A stretch of DNA of 6,972 bases from Cyanobacteria bacterium T3Sed10_376R1m (lineage in GTDB: Bacteria > Cyanobacteriota > Cyanobacteriia > Cyanobacteriales > Cyanobacteriaceae). Both the position numbers and the translations under genes were made by a program. Within the stretch, counting starts at the first letter, position 1; every line of letters begins with the position of its first letter. Shown here piece after piece: positions 1 through 6,427 of the stretch. The stretch is taken from contig PXEJ01000410.1 of NCBI GenBank assembly GCA_003566215.1, forward strand, positions 1 to 6,972, read 5' to 3'. The notes beneath the pieces were generated by a model. It was given only the letters and a program-made list of their open reading frames with translations, was not told the origin of the DNA and made no database searches.

Positions 1-58
1 ATTCCATATTCTGTTGATTTTGTCAATATTCGTCCTTCTTTACATTTTTTTACATAGT

Positions 59-88
59 TTGGTTTTCTTTCGCCTACCTACTTATCAT
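59..88 (+). promoter_or_regulatory. Possible promoter of the HupE-family gene
   Basis: A -35-like TTGGTT (59-64) and a -10-like TATCAT (83-88, five of six consensus bases) are separated by 18 bases. This would start transcription near base 95 and leave a leader of about 75 bases before the ATG at 171. The -35 is poor and AT-rich DNA gives many such matches, so this is only the best candidate in the first 170 bases. TTTACAT occurs twice just upstream (39-45, 49-55). I see no riboswitch fold in the short leader. Confidence 0.2.
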
Positions 89-170
89 CTATTTTTATGA
101 ACTATTGATCATAGGAACAGTTATAACAGACAATAGAATCACTAAAAAAATTAGTTTTCCACAGAAAAAT

Positions 171-821
171 ATGATTAAATCAAAATTCAGATTAAATTTG
201 AATATCTTAGTTCTAACTTTAACTCTTGTTTTAAGTGCGATCGCACTTCCAGCCTTCGCTCATCACCCCATGGATGGAAAAATCCCTAGTAACTTGTTTG
301 AAGGATTTATCTCAGGATTAGCCCACCCAGTCATCGGCTTAGACCACTTAGCCTTTATCATAGCAACAGGATGCTTTGCTACCCTATCATCCCTCGGATT
401 AATCATCCCCACAGGATTTGTAATTGCCTCACTAATTGGTACAGCCATTCATCTAATGAGCTTTGACTTACCCTACCCCGAAGCCATTATCGCCCTTACC
501 GTCTTAGTTAGTGGAACAATGTTAGCCCAGGGGAAATTCCCCCCAGCATTTTGGATAATCCCCCTTGCCATCATTGGCGGAATATTTCATGGCTTTGCCT
601 ATGCAGAAGCAATTATCGGTGCTCAAACTACACCTCTCGTCTCCTACCTCATTGGTTTTTCCCTCATTCAATGGTTAATTGCCTTCGGTTGTTACAAAAT
701 ATTGACCATGACCAAAAATAACTCAGAAAATAGCCTCCAATCAAACCCTCAGGGCTTACGTTTTGTTGGCTTTACCCTTTTCGGAATAGGTCTCACCTTC
801 TTAACTTCCATGATTGCTTAA
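171..821 (+). CDS. hupE: HupE/UreJ-family membrane protein, probable nickel/cobalt permease
   Basis: This 216-residue protein has a signal peptide and about six hydrophobic segments. The signal has a basic start (MIKSKFR), a leucine-rich core and a likely cut after AFA at residue 30. The predicted mature protein therefore starts with HHPMDG, as is common in HupE/UreJ proteins. The family core follows: HPVIGLDHL (52-60) and FHGFAYAE (139-146), both rich in possible metal ligands. Family members are secondary transporters of nickel or cobalt, associated with hydrogenase, urease or cobalamin synthesis; which metal is moved here cannot be read from the sequence. The frame is open upstream to a TTG at 105, but ATG 171 is preferred because it puts the signal peptide at the N-terminus. 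There is no clear Shine-Dalgarno sequence, which is common in cyanobacteria. A strong terminator follows 5 bases after the stop, so the gene appears separate from isiB. No hydrogenase or urease gene is in view. Confidence 0.85.
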   Translation: MIKSKFRLNLNILVLTLTLVLSAIALPAFAHHPMDGKIPSNLFEGFISGLAHPVIGLDHLAFIIATGCFATLSSLGLIIPTGFVIASLIGTAIHLMSFDLPYPEAIIALTVLVSGTMLAQGKFPPAFWIIPLAIIGGIFHGFAYAEAIIGAQTTPLVSYLIGFSLIQWLIAFGCYKILTMTKNNSENSLQSNPQGLRFVGFTLFGIGLTFLTSMIA

Positions 822-826
822 ACTTT

Positions 827-862
827 TTGATAGGGTACTACAGGCCCTATCAATCTTTTTTT
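827..862 (+). terminator. Rho-independent terminator of the HupE-family gene
   Basis: A perfect 9-bp stem, TTGATAGGG (827-835) with CCCTATCAA (845-853), has a 9-base loop and is followed by TCTTTTTTT. It begins 5 bases after the stop codon. It should separate the hupE transcript from the isi genes downstream. Confidence 0.9.
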
Positions 863-918
863 GTCCATATAATTGCTATATATTCTCAAATAAGTTAATG
901 TAAATTATATATAAATAA

Positions 919-950
919 TAAGAAATAGCAATAACTATTGTAATTTCTTA
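919..950 (+). promoter_or_regulatory. 32-bp imperfect palindrome upstream of isiB, candidate iron-responsive operator
   Basis: The outer arms TAAGAAAT (919-926) and ATTTCTTA (943-950) match perfectly, and the inner arms CAATA (929-933) and TATTG (936-940) also match. In all, 13 of 16 positions are symmetric. The centre lies 43 bases before the isiB ATG. A -10-like TGTAAT (939-944) falls inside it, though no good -35 is present, so a bound repressor would cover the promoter. Hand alignment of 924-942 with the 19-base Fur box gives 11 matches, which is suggestive but weak in AT-rich DNA. Known biology of isi genes makes Fur the first candidate. It could instead act as an mRNA hairpin. Confidence 0.5.
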
Positions 951-977
951 ATAAGTAATTAGGCATAGAAAAAAATC

Positions 978-1490
978 ATGGCAAAAATAGGATTGTTTTA
1001 TGGCACTCAAACAGGTAATACAGAAACCATCGCAGAATCAATTCAATCAGCCTTTGGTGGTGATAGTATCGTTGATTTATACGATATTGCTGATAGCGAA
1101 CTTAGTGATTTTGAAAGTTATGATTATTTAATCATCGGATGTCCCACATGGAATATTGGTGAATTGCAGAGTGACTGGGAAGGATTGTACGAAGACTTAG
1201 ATGAAGTCAATTTCCAAGGAAAAAAAGTAGCTTATTTCGGAGTTGGAGACCAAATTGGTTACGGTGACAATTTTCAAGATGCTATGGGCATTTTAGAAGA
1301 AAAAATATCTGCTAACGGTGGACAAACAGTAGGTTACTGGTCAGGGGAAGACTATGACTTCAATGAGTCTAAAGCTTTTAAAAACGGGAAGTTTGTCGGT
1401 TTAGCAATCGATGAAGATAATCAATCTGATCTAACCAATTCCCGTATCACATCTTGGGTAGCTCAAGTTAAAAGTGAATTTGGAATTTAA
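978..1490 (+). CDS. isiB: Long-chain flavodoxin, iron-starvation type
   Basis: This 170-residue flavodoxin carries electrons from photosystem I to ferredoxin-NADP reductase when iron is too scarce for ferredoxin. Residues 10-15 (TQTGNT) form the FMN phosphate loop. PTWN (56-59) supplies the tryptophan on one face of the flavin, and Tyr95 in DQIGYGDNF stacks on the other. The stretch after residue 115 carries the extra loop of long-chain flavodoxins. Length and sequence match, from memory, the Anabaena protein closely along the whole chain. The protein is acidic, soluble and cytoplasmic. It starts at ATG 978 with only a weak distant AGG (961-963), and ends in a double stop, TAATAA. isiA follows 110 bases later on the same strand. 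In well-known strains flavodoxin lies after isiA, so this order is reversed. The palindrome at 919-950 probably controls it. Confidence 0.96.
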   Translation: MAKIGLFYGTQTGNTETIAESIQSAFGGDSIVDLYDIADSELSDFESYDYLIIGCPTWNIGELQSDWEGLYEDLDEVNFQGKKVAYFGVGDQIGYGDNFQDAMGILEEKISANGGQTVGYWSGEDYDFNESKAFKNGKFVGLAIDEDNQSDLTNSRITSWVAQVKSEFGI

Positions 1491-1510
1491 TAAAACTTAA
1501 TATTATTTAA

Positions 1511-1556
1511 TTGCAATATATTATCATTTGAGTTAAATTATCAATAGACTTATTAA
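1511..1556 (+). promoter_or_regulatory. Candidate isiA promoter(s) in the isiB-isiA spacer
   Basis: Two weak but correctly spaced pairs are visible. TTGAGT (1528-1533) is 17 bases from TATTAA (1551-1556), and TTGCAA (1511-1516) is 17 bases from TAAATT (1534-1539). Each box matches four of six consensus bases. The first pair would place its -10 inside the palindrome at 1548-1574, allowing repression. The second would place that palindrome at the very start of the mRNA. Two direct copies of ATTATCA (1520-1526, 1537-1543) resemble half of a Fur site. IsiA is usually needed in much larger amounts than flavodoxin, so a separate isiA promoter is reasonable, but none is proven. Confidence 0.3.
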
Positions 1557-1574
1557 TAATTATTATTAATAAGT
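1548..1574 (+). repeat. Perfect 27-bp palindrome before isiA
   Basis: The arm ACTTATTAATAAT (1548-1560) is followed by one central T and its exact reverse complement (1562-1574). A second pair, TTATCAAT (1538-1545) with ATTGATAA (1586-1593), can close an outer stem around it. The isiA start codon is 26 bases after the palindrome. The central 19 bases have the 9-1-9 layout of a Fur box and match it at 12 positions by hand. The right arm is followed by TATTTTTC, so in RNA it could act as a weak terminator or a processing site between isiB and isiA. Operator, attenuator and RNA-stability roles all remain possible. Confidence 0.6.
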
Positions 1575-1600
1575 TATTTTTCATAATTGATAAATTATTT

Positions 1601-2629
1601 ATGCAAACTTACGACAACCCAAACGTAAAATATGATTGGTGGGCAGGAAATGCCCGATTTGCAAACTTGAGTGGTTCATTTATCGCCGCCCATGTAGGAC
1701 AAGCCGCCCTTACTGCCTTTTGGGCTGGGGCTTTCACCTTGTTTGAAATTACCCGATTTGACCCTAGCCTACCTATGGGAGAACAGGGATTAATTTTATT
1801 ACCTCATTTAGCCACATTAGGCTGGGGATTAGGTGAAGGTGGTACAGTAGTAGATACTTATCCCTACTTTGTCATTGGTTCAATTCATCTCATTTCTTCT
1901 GCTTTCTTAGGTGCAGGAGCTTTATTCCACACTTTAAAAGCACCAGAAGACTTAAAACAAGCACAAGGACAAGCCCGTAAATTTCATTTTGACTGGGATG
2001 ATCCTGCTAAACTGGGATTAATTTTAGGTCATCATTTGTTATTTTTGGGTTTTGGTGCTTTACTTTTGGCTGGTAAAGCAATGTATTGGGGAGGATTATA
2101 TGATTCGACTACCCAAACTGTCAGGCTAGTGACTAATCCTACCTTAGATATTCTAACGATCTACGGCTATCAAACTCATTTTGCTAGTATTAGTAGTTTA
2201 GAAGACTTAGTGGGTGGTCATATTTATGTAGGAATTCTGCTTATTGCTGGTGGAATTTGGCATATCGTTGTACCGCCTCTTAAGTGGGCAAGAAAGGTTT
2301 TGGTTTTCTCGGGGGAGGCGATTCTTTCCTATTCTTTGGGGGGAATTGCTCTAGCTGGATTTGTTGCTGCTTATTTCTGTGCGGTGAACACTTTAGCTTA
2401 TCCTGTGGAGTTTTATGGACCAGTGTTAGAAGTGAAGTTGGGCATCGTGCCTTATTTCTCTGATACGATTCAAATGCCTTATGGTCAAAATACTTCTCGT
2501 GCATGGTTGGCAAATGCTCATTTTTTCCTTGCCTTCTTTTTCTTACAAGGACATTTATGGCACGCCATCAGAGCATTGGGATTTGATTTTCGTCGTGTAG
2601 AAAAAGCCTTTGAATCTTTGGAGGCATAA
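1601..2629 (+). CDS. isiA: Iron-stress chlorophyll-binding protein IsiA (CP43')
   Basis: This 342-residue thylakoid membrane protein is made under iron starvation and oxidative stress. It binds chlorophyll and forms rings around photosystem I, adding antenna and dissipating excess energy. The start [20 protein letters not shown] is characteristic of IsiA. Six hydrophobic helices lie at roughly 25-50, 86-110, 134-160, 205-228, 235-262 and 302-325. Histidines in or near them (for example 31, 96, 110, 144, 145, 207, 221, 307, 318, 321) are likely chlorophyll ligands. The large lumenal loop of true CP43 (PsbC) is missing, and the length equals that of known IsiA, so this is not psbC. It could in principle be a Pcb-type relative, but position beside flavodoxin favours IsiA. 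No Shine-Dalgarno sequence precedes ATG 1601. An antisense promoter lies within the gene (2095-2124). Confidence 0.96.
   Translation: MQTYDNPNVKYDWWAGNARFANLSGSFIAAHVGQAALTAFWAGAFTLFEITRFDPSLPMGEQGLILLPHLATLGWGLGEGGTVVDTYPYFVIGSIHLISSAFLGAGALFHTLKAPEDLKQAQGQARKFHFDWDDPAKLGLILGHHLLFLGFGALLLAGKAMYWGGLYDSTTQTVRLVTNPTLDILTIYGYQTHFASISSLEDLVGGHIYVGILLIAGGIWHIVVPPLKWARKVLVFSGEAILSYSLGGIALAGFVAAYFCAVNTLAYPVEFYGPVLEVKLGIVPYFSDTIQMPYGQNTSRAWLANAHFFLAFFFLQGHLWHAIRALGFDFRRVEKAFESLEA
1912..2088 (-). ncRNA. isrR: Possible IsrR-like antisense RNA to isiA
   Basis: In Synechocystis, the 177-base RNA IsrR is transcribed from the opposite strand of the central part of isiA and lowers isiA mRNA when iron is sufficient. 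Here the promoter at 2124-2095 on the - strand would start a transcript near base 2088, inside the central third of isiA. The 5' end is inferred from the -10 box. The 3' end is only modelled on the Synechocystis length, because I see no hairpin plus T-run that would end it. The position fits well, but the RNA itself is an inference. Confidence 0.35.
2095..2124 (-). promoter_or_regulatory. Near-consensus antisense promoter inside isiA
   Basis: Read on the - strand, CTGACA (2124-2119) matches five of six -35 bases and TATAAT (2100-2095) matches the -10 perfectly, with an 18-base spacer. No other promoter I noticed in the window is this good, although it lies within a coding gene. No - strand protein gene begins downstream of it, so an antisense RNA is the natural product. 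It sits where IsrR would be expected to start. Confidence 0.55.
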
Positions 2630-2635
2630 AGAAAT

Positions 2636-2717
2636 GGTGATCAGAGGGCTACTACATTAGACAAATACTTAAACCTCTGTTCACCGCTCCTTCTTGGACA
2701 AATTGGGAAATTGTCCA
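2636..2717 (+). repeat. Two adjacent hairpins just after isiA
   Basis: The first pairs GGTGATCAGAGG (2636-2647) with CCTCTGTTCACC (2674-2685), with one mismatch in 12 positions and a 26-base loop. The second pairs TGGACAA (2695-2701) with TTGTCCA (2711-2717) around ATTGGGAAA. Neither has a T-run directly after it on the + strand. They begin 6 bases after the isiA stop and may protect the mRNA end or slow polymerase. On the - strand the first is followed by ATTTCTTT, so it could weakly stop helicase transcripts arriving from the right. Confidence 0.5.
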
Positions 2718-2762
2718 TAGCTTATTAATGATTCTCTTTTAATTTTAACAGTTTTATTTCCG

Positions 2763-2798
2763 GTAGGGTCATCATATATCATGCCCCTACTCATTTTT
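2763..2798 (+). terminator. Probable terminator of isiA
   Basis: GTAGGG (2763-2768) pairs with CCCTAC (2785-2790). The stem extends inward through CAT/ATG after one mismatch, and TCATTTTTG follows. It is the only hairpin after isiA with a T-run, so it probably ends the isi transcript about 130 bases past the stop. On the - strand no T-run follows, so it does not look like the helicase terminator. Confidence 0.55.
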
Positions 2799-2814
2799 GT
2801 GTGGTTCTAAACTG

Positions 2815-2843
2815 TGGCTATAAAAATATAACTGGCTATAAAA
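2815..2843. repeat. 11-bp direct repeat over the helicase stop codon
   Basis: TGGCTATAAAA occurs at 2815-2825 and 2833-2843, 18 bases apart. The second copy contains the helicase stop codon (TAG on the - strand). Because 18 is a multiple of three, the other copy gives a second in-frame TAG six codons later. It may be a small slippage duplication acting as a reserve stop; no function is claimed. Confidence 0.5.
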
Positions 2844-5800
2844 CTGCATTTCTATCTAATGTTAAAAGATTTCTCAATTGATCTGTGTCCAATTCTGTTA
2901 ACCAATCTTCTCCGTTATTAATAGTTTGTTCGGCTAGTTGTTTTTTGCTTTCTAAAATGTCGTTAATTTTTTCTTCTAAAGTGCCACTACAAACAAATTT
3001 ATGTACTTGAACATTTTGAGTTTGTCCGATGCGAAAAGCCCTATCAGTGGCTTGGTTTTCTACCGCAGGATTCCACCAACGATCATAGTGAAAAACATGA
3101 TTTGCTTTGGTTAAATTTAATCCGGTACCTCCTGCTTTTAAAGATAAAATAAAGATAGGAGGACCTTGGGGATCATTTTGAAAGCGATCTACCATTTCCT
3201 GACGTTTTTCTATTTTTGTACTACCTGATAAAAACATCACTTCTACCCCTAATTTTTTTTGTAAATAGGGTTCTAATAAATTTCCCCATTCTGTAAATTG
3301 TGTAAAAATTAAAGTGCGATCGCCCTCTGCCACAACCTCCTCAAGCATTTCTTCTAACCGTAATAACTTACCCGATCTTTGTTCAAAATCTAGTTGTTTC
3401 TCCTTCAAAAAATGAGCAGGATGATTACAAACTTGTTTTAATTTCATCAGTAAAGTTAATACCAAACCATGTCTTTGAATACCCTTACTATCATTAATTT
3501 TAACCAAAGAATCATCCACCAAATTTTGATATAATTGACCCTGTTCAGAAGACAAACCACAATACACATTCATTTCCTGTTTTTCTGGTAAATCCTGAAT
3601 AATCTTCTTATCAGTTTTCAACCTTCTCAAGATAAAAGGTTGTACCAAAGAACGTAAAGTTTTCAAAGAATCTTGATCCCCATATTTCTCAATCGGTAAA
3701 GTAAAACGCCGTTGGAAAAATTGTTGAGTACCAAGATAACCCGGATTTAAAAACTCCAAAATTGACCATAATTCTGACAAACGATTTTCTACAGGAGTAC
3801 CAGTCAAAGCGACTCGAAAATCAGTATTTAATTGACGAATAGCCTGAGTTTGTTTAGCTTGAGGATTTTTAATATTTTGAGCCTCATCTAAAATTACTCC
3901 CTGCCAATCAACATTATTTAAACTGTCCAAATCTCGAAAAACAAGAGCATAGCTAGTGATTATAATATTCCGTTTATTTACCTCCTTCAAAAAAGTTTTA
4001 CCCTTGCCTCTATTGTCTCCATGATGAATAAGAGAATTTAAACTAGGTGCAAACTTTTGAATTTCTCTATCCCAGTTATTCATCACTGAAGTGGGACAAA
4101 TAATCAAACAAGGTTTAGTCAATAATTTATCTTGCTTTAGTCGTAACAAAAAAGCAATTAATTGGATAGTTTTACCTAACCCCATATCATCGGCTAAACA
4201 AGCTCCTAAATTCCATTTTTCCAGAAAATAAAGCCAACTAAATCCAGCTTTTTGATAATCCCGTAAATCCCCTTTAAAATCTTTTGGAGTTGGTAAAATT
4301 TTAATTTTTTGATAATCATTAATACTATTAATTAATTCTGCCAATGCACCACTACTTTCAAAAGAAATTACAGGCAATTTAGCAATAGTTTCACCATTTC
4401 CACTACTTAAACGTAAAGCATCCTCTACGGTCAAATTAACATTGTTACTTGCTTGATCTAAAATATCCTGAGCCGCCCTAACATCTGCCGGCTGTAAAGC
4501 TAACCATTCTCCATCTACTTCTACAATAGGGGATTTTTGTGCTAGTAAATTTTGAAACTCTTTATTAGTTAAAATTTTATCTCCAACGGCAACTTTAAGA
4601 TTATAATTCAAAAGACTGTTTAGGTTTAATCGTTCACCTTTTTTCAAACTAACCTTAGCCTCAATTTTAACCCCCAATCGTTTTTCTCCCGTTCCTTCGG
4701 TTAATCCCTTGGGCAAGATGATACCTAGTCCATTATCTTGTAATTGCCAGACTGTACTACGAATAAATTGATAAGCATCGATCGCATTTAACTGACAATA
4801 ATTAGGCATAGAATCATCTAAACTATCAGCAATTAAAGAATAAATTTTTCCAGCTAATCCTAAACCTTTTAAAAGAATTTCTTGGGGATTTTCGATAACT
4901 CTTTCTTCTATTTGTAACTCTGGGTGAGAATGTTGCCAAATTTGTTCTGAAGGGACTAAAAAATTTGGATTATCAATAGCTTGTAAATAATAATCTAAAC
5001 GCCAATTATTGTAATTGTCTTCCGAGGAACCAGGGGGAGTCAATTTAAAACAAATACGGTATTGTTTTTTTGATAATTGAAAATCAGAAGTAATTAAATT
5101 GTCTTGAATAGGCAAAGTCCAATGATCAAAAGCCATTTTAAGACGTTTACTATCCGCCGATGGTAATTCACAATAATTAATATCAGTTTTTACCAAAGAA
5201 TTTAGCCAAGGCTCTACAGTCAAATCATTACCAGAAACCGTTAGGGGATCTAATAATTTTCTGACTTGTAAATCAACAATATTTGTCAAAAAATCTAAAA
5301 TTAATTCCTGTGGATTAATGGGAGGAGATTCCTCAGAATCAACATAACAACGACACAAAGAAGGCATTTTCTGGACAAAATTAGTTAACCTAATTTGATC
5401 AATATTACTATCTAATAAAGGTTGCCAAAAACTTTTATTGTACTCGTCAATGCTAGGCAAGAATTTTTGGCGACAAATTAAGTCTAAACTCCAGCGATAA
5501 ACATGACTCCAAAATCTTAAATCAGAACCAATATAGTCTTCTTTATTTAAAGGCAGGTTTTGTAATAATTCAATGGCATTGTCTATCTTTAACTTAATTC
5601 CTTCTACTTTCCATGGATACAAAATAACAGTACTAAGTTTATTTTCAATGGCCATAAACTGTTCATAAAGCAAAGGAACAACAGTTTTAGAACGGGGTTT
5701 TTTTTGAACAGGAAATAATACTAATTCTTTGTGCTTTTTTTTATTAAAATCTTGATTTTCAATATAATTAGTCATTAAATTATATTTTTGTAATAAAGAT

Positions 5801-5958
5801 ATTAAAGTATTAGCAGACTGATTTTGAAAAGGATAATTATAAATATCTCTAGTTTGTAAATCATACTTTTCTGTCCCTAACTGTTTCCATTCTTCACTCC
5901 AAATAAATAAATATTTAGAATGATTTTTGACAACAAAACTACCACGCAAAATTGACAT
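2836..5958 (-). CDS. SNF2-family (Swi2/Snf2) ATP-dependent helicase-like protein
   Basis: This 1040-residue protein has the SNF2 translocase engine in its second half. Visible motifs are Walker A DDMGLGKT (590-597), motif Ia CPTSVMNNW (621-629), DEAQ (691-694), LTGTP (718-722), LIFTQFTEW (883-891), SLKAGGTGLNLT (939-950) and QATDRAFRIGQ (969-979) with the arginine finger. All are intact, so it should hydrolyse ATP and move along double-stranded DNA. The first ~550 residues are the less conserved N-terminal region of bacterial SNF2 helicases, including a likely DUF3670-type segment before the core. The length is normal for the cyanobacterial family. I see no SWIM zinc finger, nuclease or methylase domain and no defence genes nearby, so a role in DNA repair or chromosome maintenance is more likely than DISARM-type defence, but its task is unknown. 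ATG 5958 (MSILRGSF) has no Shine-Dalgarno. HIP1 lies inside at 3316-3323. Confidence 0.93.
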   Translation of the reverse strand: MSILRGSFVVKNHSKYLFIWSEEWKQLGTEKYDLQTRDIYNYPFQNQSANTLISLLQKYNLMTNYIENQDFNKKKHKELVLFPVQKKPRSKTVVPLLYEQFMAIENKLSTVILYPWKVEGIKLKIDNAIELLQNLPLNKEDYIGSDLRFWSHVYRWSLDLICRQKFLPSIDEYNKSFWQPLLDSNIDQIRLTNFVQKMPSLCRCYVDSEESPPINPQELILDFLTNIVDLQVRKLLDPLTVSGNDLTVEPWLNSLVKTDINYCELPSADSKRLKMAFDHWTLPIQDNLITSDFQLSKKQYRICFKLTPPGSSEDNYNNWRLDYYLQAIDNPNFLVPSEQIWQHSHPELQIEERVIENPQEILLKGLGLAGKIYSLIADSLDDSMPNYCQLNAIDAYQFIRSTVWQLQDNGLGIILPKGLTEGTGEKRLGVKIEAKVSLKKGERLNLNSLLNYNLKVAVGDKILTNKEFQNLLAQKSPIVEVDGEWLALQPADVRAAQDILDQASNNVNLTVEDALRLSSGNGETIAKLPVISFESSGALAELINSINDYQKIKILPTPKDFKGDLRDYQKAGFSWLYFLEKWNLGACLADDMGLGKTIQLIAFLLRLKQDKLLTKPCLIICPTSVMNNWDREIQKFAPSLNSLIHHGDNRGKGKTFLKEVNKRNIIITSYALVFRDLDSLNNVDWQGVILDEAQNIKNPQAKQTQAIRQLNTDFRVALTGTPVENRLSELWSILEFLNPGYLGTQQFFQRRFTLPIEKYGDQDSLKTLRSLVQPFILRRLKTDKKIIQDLPEKQEMNVYCGLSSEQGQLYQNLVDDSLVKINDSKGIQRHGLVLTLLMKLKQVCNHPAHFLKEKQLDFEQRSGKLLRLEEMLEEVVAEGDRTLIFTQFTEWGNLLEPYLQKKLGVEVMFLSGSTKIEKRQEMVDRFQNDPQGPPIFILSLKAGGTGLNLTKANHVFHYDRWWNPAVENQATDRAFRIGQTQNVQVHKFVCSGTLEEKINDILESKKQLAEQTINNGEDWLTELDTDQLRNLLTLDRNAVL

Positions 5959-5991
5959 ATTATTTTAGTAATATAAAATAGATATATTAAT

Positions 5992-6023
5992 CTTGATTAT
6001 CTTTTAAAGATGAAAAAATCAAG
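5992..6023. repeat. Nested palindrome upstream of the helicase gene
   Basis: CTTGATT (5992-5998) pairs with AATCAAG (6017-6023). Directly inside, ATCTTT (5999-6004), one T and AAAGAT (6006-6011) form a second perfect palindrome, leaving GAAAA (6012-6016) unpaired. It lies 34-65 bases before the helicase start codon, the usual place for an operator, and overlaps the best promoter-like boxes. It could bind a regulator or simply be AT-rich chance. Confidence 0.35.
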
Positions 6024-6109
6024 AGTTAATTAAGTTGAAAATTTAAAAAACTATTTTTGAAAAATAGGTTATAACAAATGTAGTTACTTTATAGGACTTA
6101 TCAAAATTT

Positions 6110-6157
6110 AATCATTGAGTGTCATGATATTAATGAATGGTTAAATTATCAATGATT
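6110..6157. repeat. 9-bp inverted repeat with 30-base spacer
   Basis: AATCATTGA (6110-6118) is exactly mirrored by TCAATGATT (6149-6157), and a further short pair, TCAT (6122-6125) with ATGA (6133-6136), lies inside. Three more T bases follow on the + strand. It could be a weak stem-loop or a protein site. Nothing nearby shows which strand, if any, is transcribed. Confidence 0.3.
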
Positions 6158-6350
6158 TTTACCCAAAGTAATATATGGTGTCATTACCTTTGAATAGACC
6201 ATGATTTTTTTCCCTAAATTGTATTAACATCAATTTCTGGTGAATGCTTACACTATTTAATCTAATACTGAAGGTAAGAAATTTTCGCCATAAATTCTAA
6301 TCTTATCACCATAAAGCACTAATCTCAAAATCTCTTTTCGAATTACCATC

Positions 6351-6388
6351 TAAAAAAATAAAAAAGGAGCGTAATATGTTACGCTCCC
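6351..6388 (-). terminator. Rho-independent terminator of ggpS
   Basis: Read on the - strand, GGAGCGTAA and TTACGCTCC form a perfect 9-bp stem with a 4-base loop (CATA), followed by TTTTTT, A, TTTTTTT. It begins about 40 bases after the ggpS stop. It is the strongest terminator in the window and should stop ggpS transcripts from running into the helicase gene. Confidence 0.93.
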
Positions 6389-6427
6389 ATGGGTTCAAGT
6401 TTTGAATAATTTTTTAAATCCAGAAAC

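Larger units (their letters stand above)
5959..6350. other. 392-base AT-rich non-coding stretch upstream of the helicase
   Basis: No reading frame here looks like a gene, and no tRNA or transposon end is visible. It must hold the promoter of the - strand helicase gene, but no clean -35/-10 pair stands out. The nearest is TTGATT with GATAAT 15 bases later, within the palindrome at 5992-6023. Several inverted repeats are present: 5992-6023, 6051-6067 (CTATTTTT, G, AAAAATAG), 6110-6157, and CAAAGTAAT (6164-6172) with ATTACCTTTG (6183-6192), which has one bulged base. Confidence 0.6.

Noticed and set aside
39..55. TTTACAT pair as the start of a repeat array
   Set aside because: There are only two copies of seven bases and no regular units follow; it is not a CRISPR or iteron array.
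105..170. N-terminal extension of the HupE-family protein from a TTG at 105
   Set aside because: It would place 22 polar residues before a good signal peptide; ATG 171 gives the expected family start.
263..448. Minus-strand open frame of 61 residues inside hupE
   Set aside because: It lies antisense to a clearly coding gene and resembles no protein I know; a shadow frame.
2280..2513. Minus-strand open frame of 77 residues inside isiA
   Set aside because: Its composition is basic and proline-rich with no recognisable motif, and it is fully antisense to isiA. It also lies upstream of, not downstream of, the antisense promoter.
1601..2629. psbC (CP43) instead of isiA
   Set aside because: The protein lacks the long lumenal loop of CP43 and has the IsiA length and N-terminus.
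2836..5958. SNF2 gene as part of a DISARM or other defence island
   Set aside because: No methylase, nuclease, phospholipase-D-like or other defence gene is present, and the neighbours are metabolic and photosynthetic.
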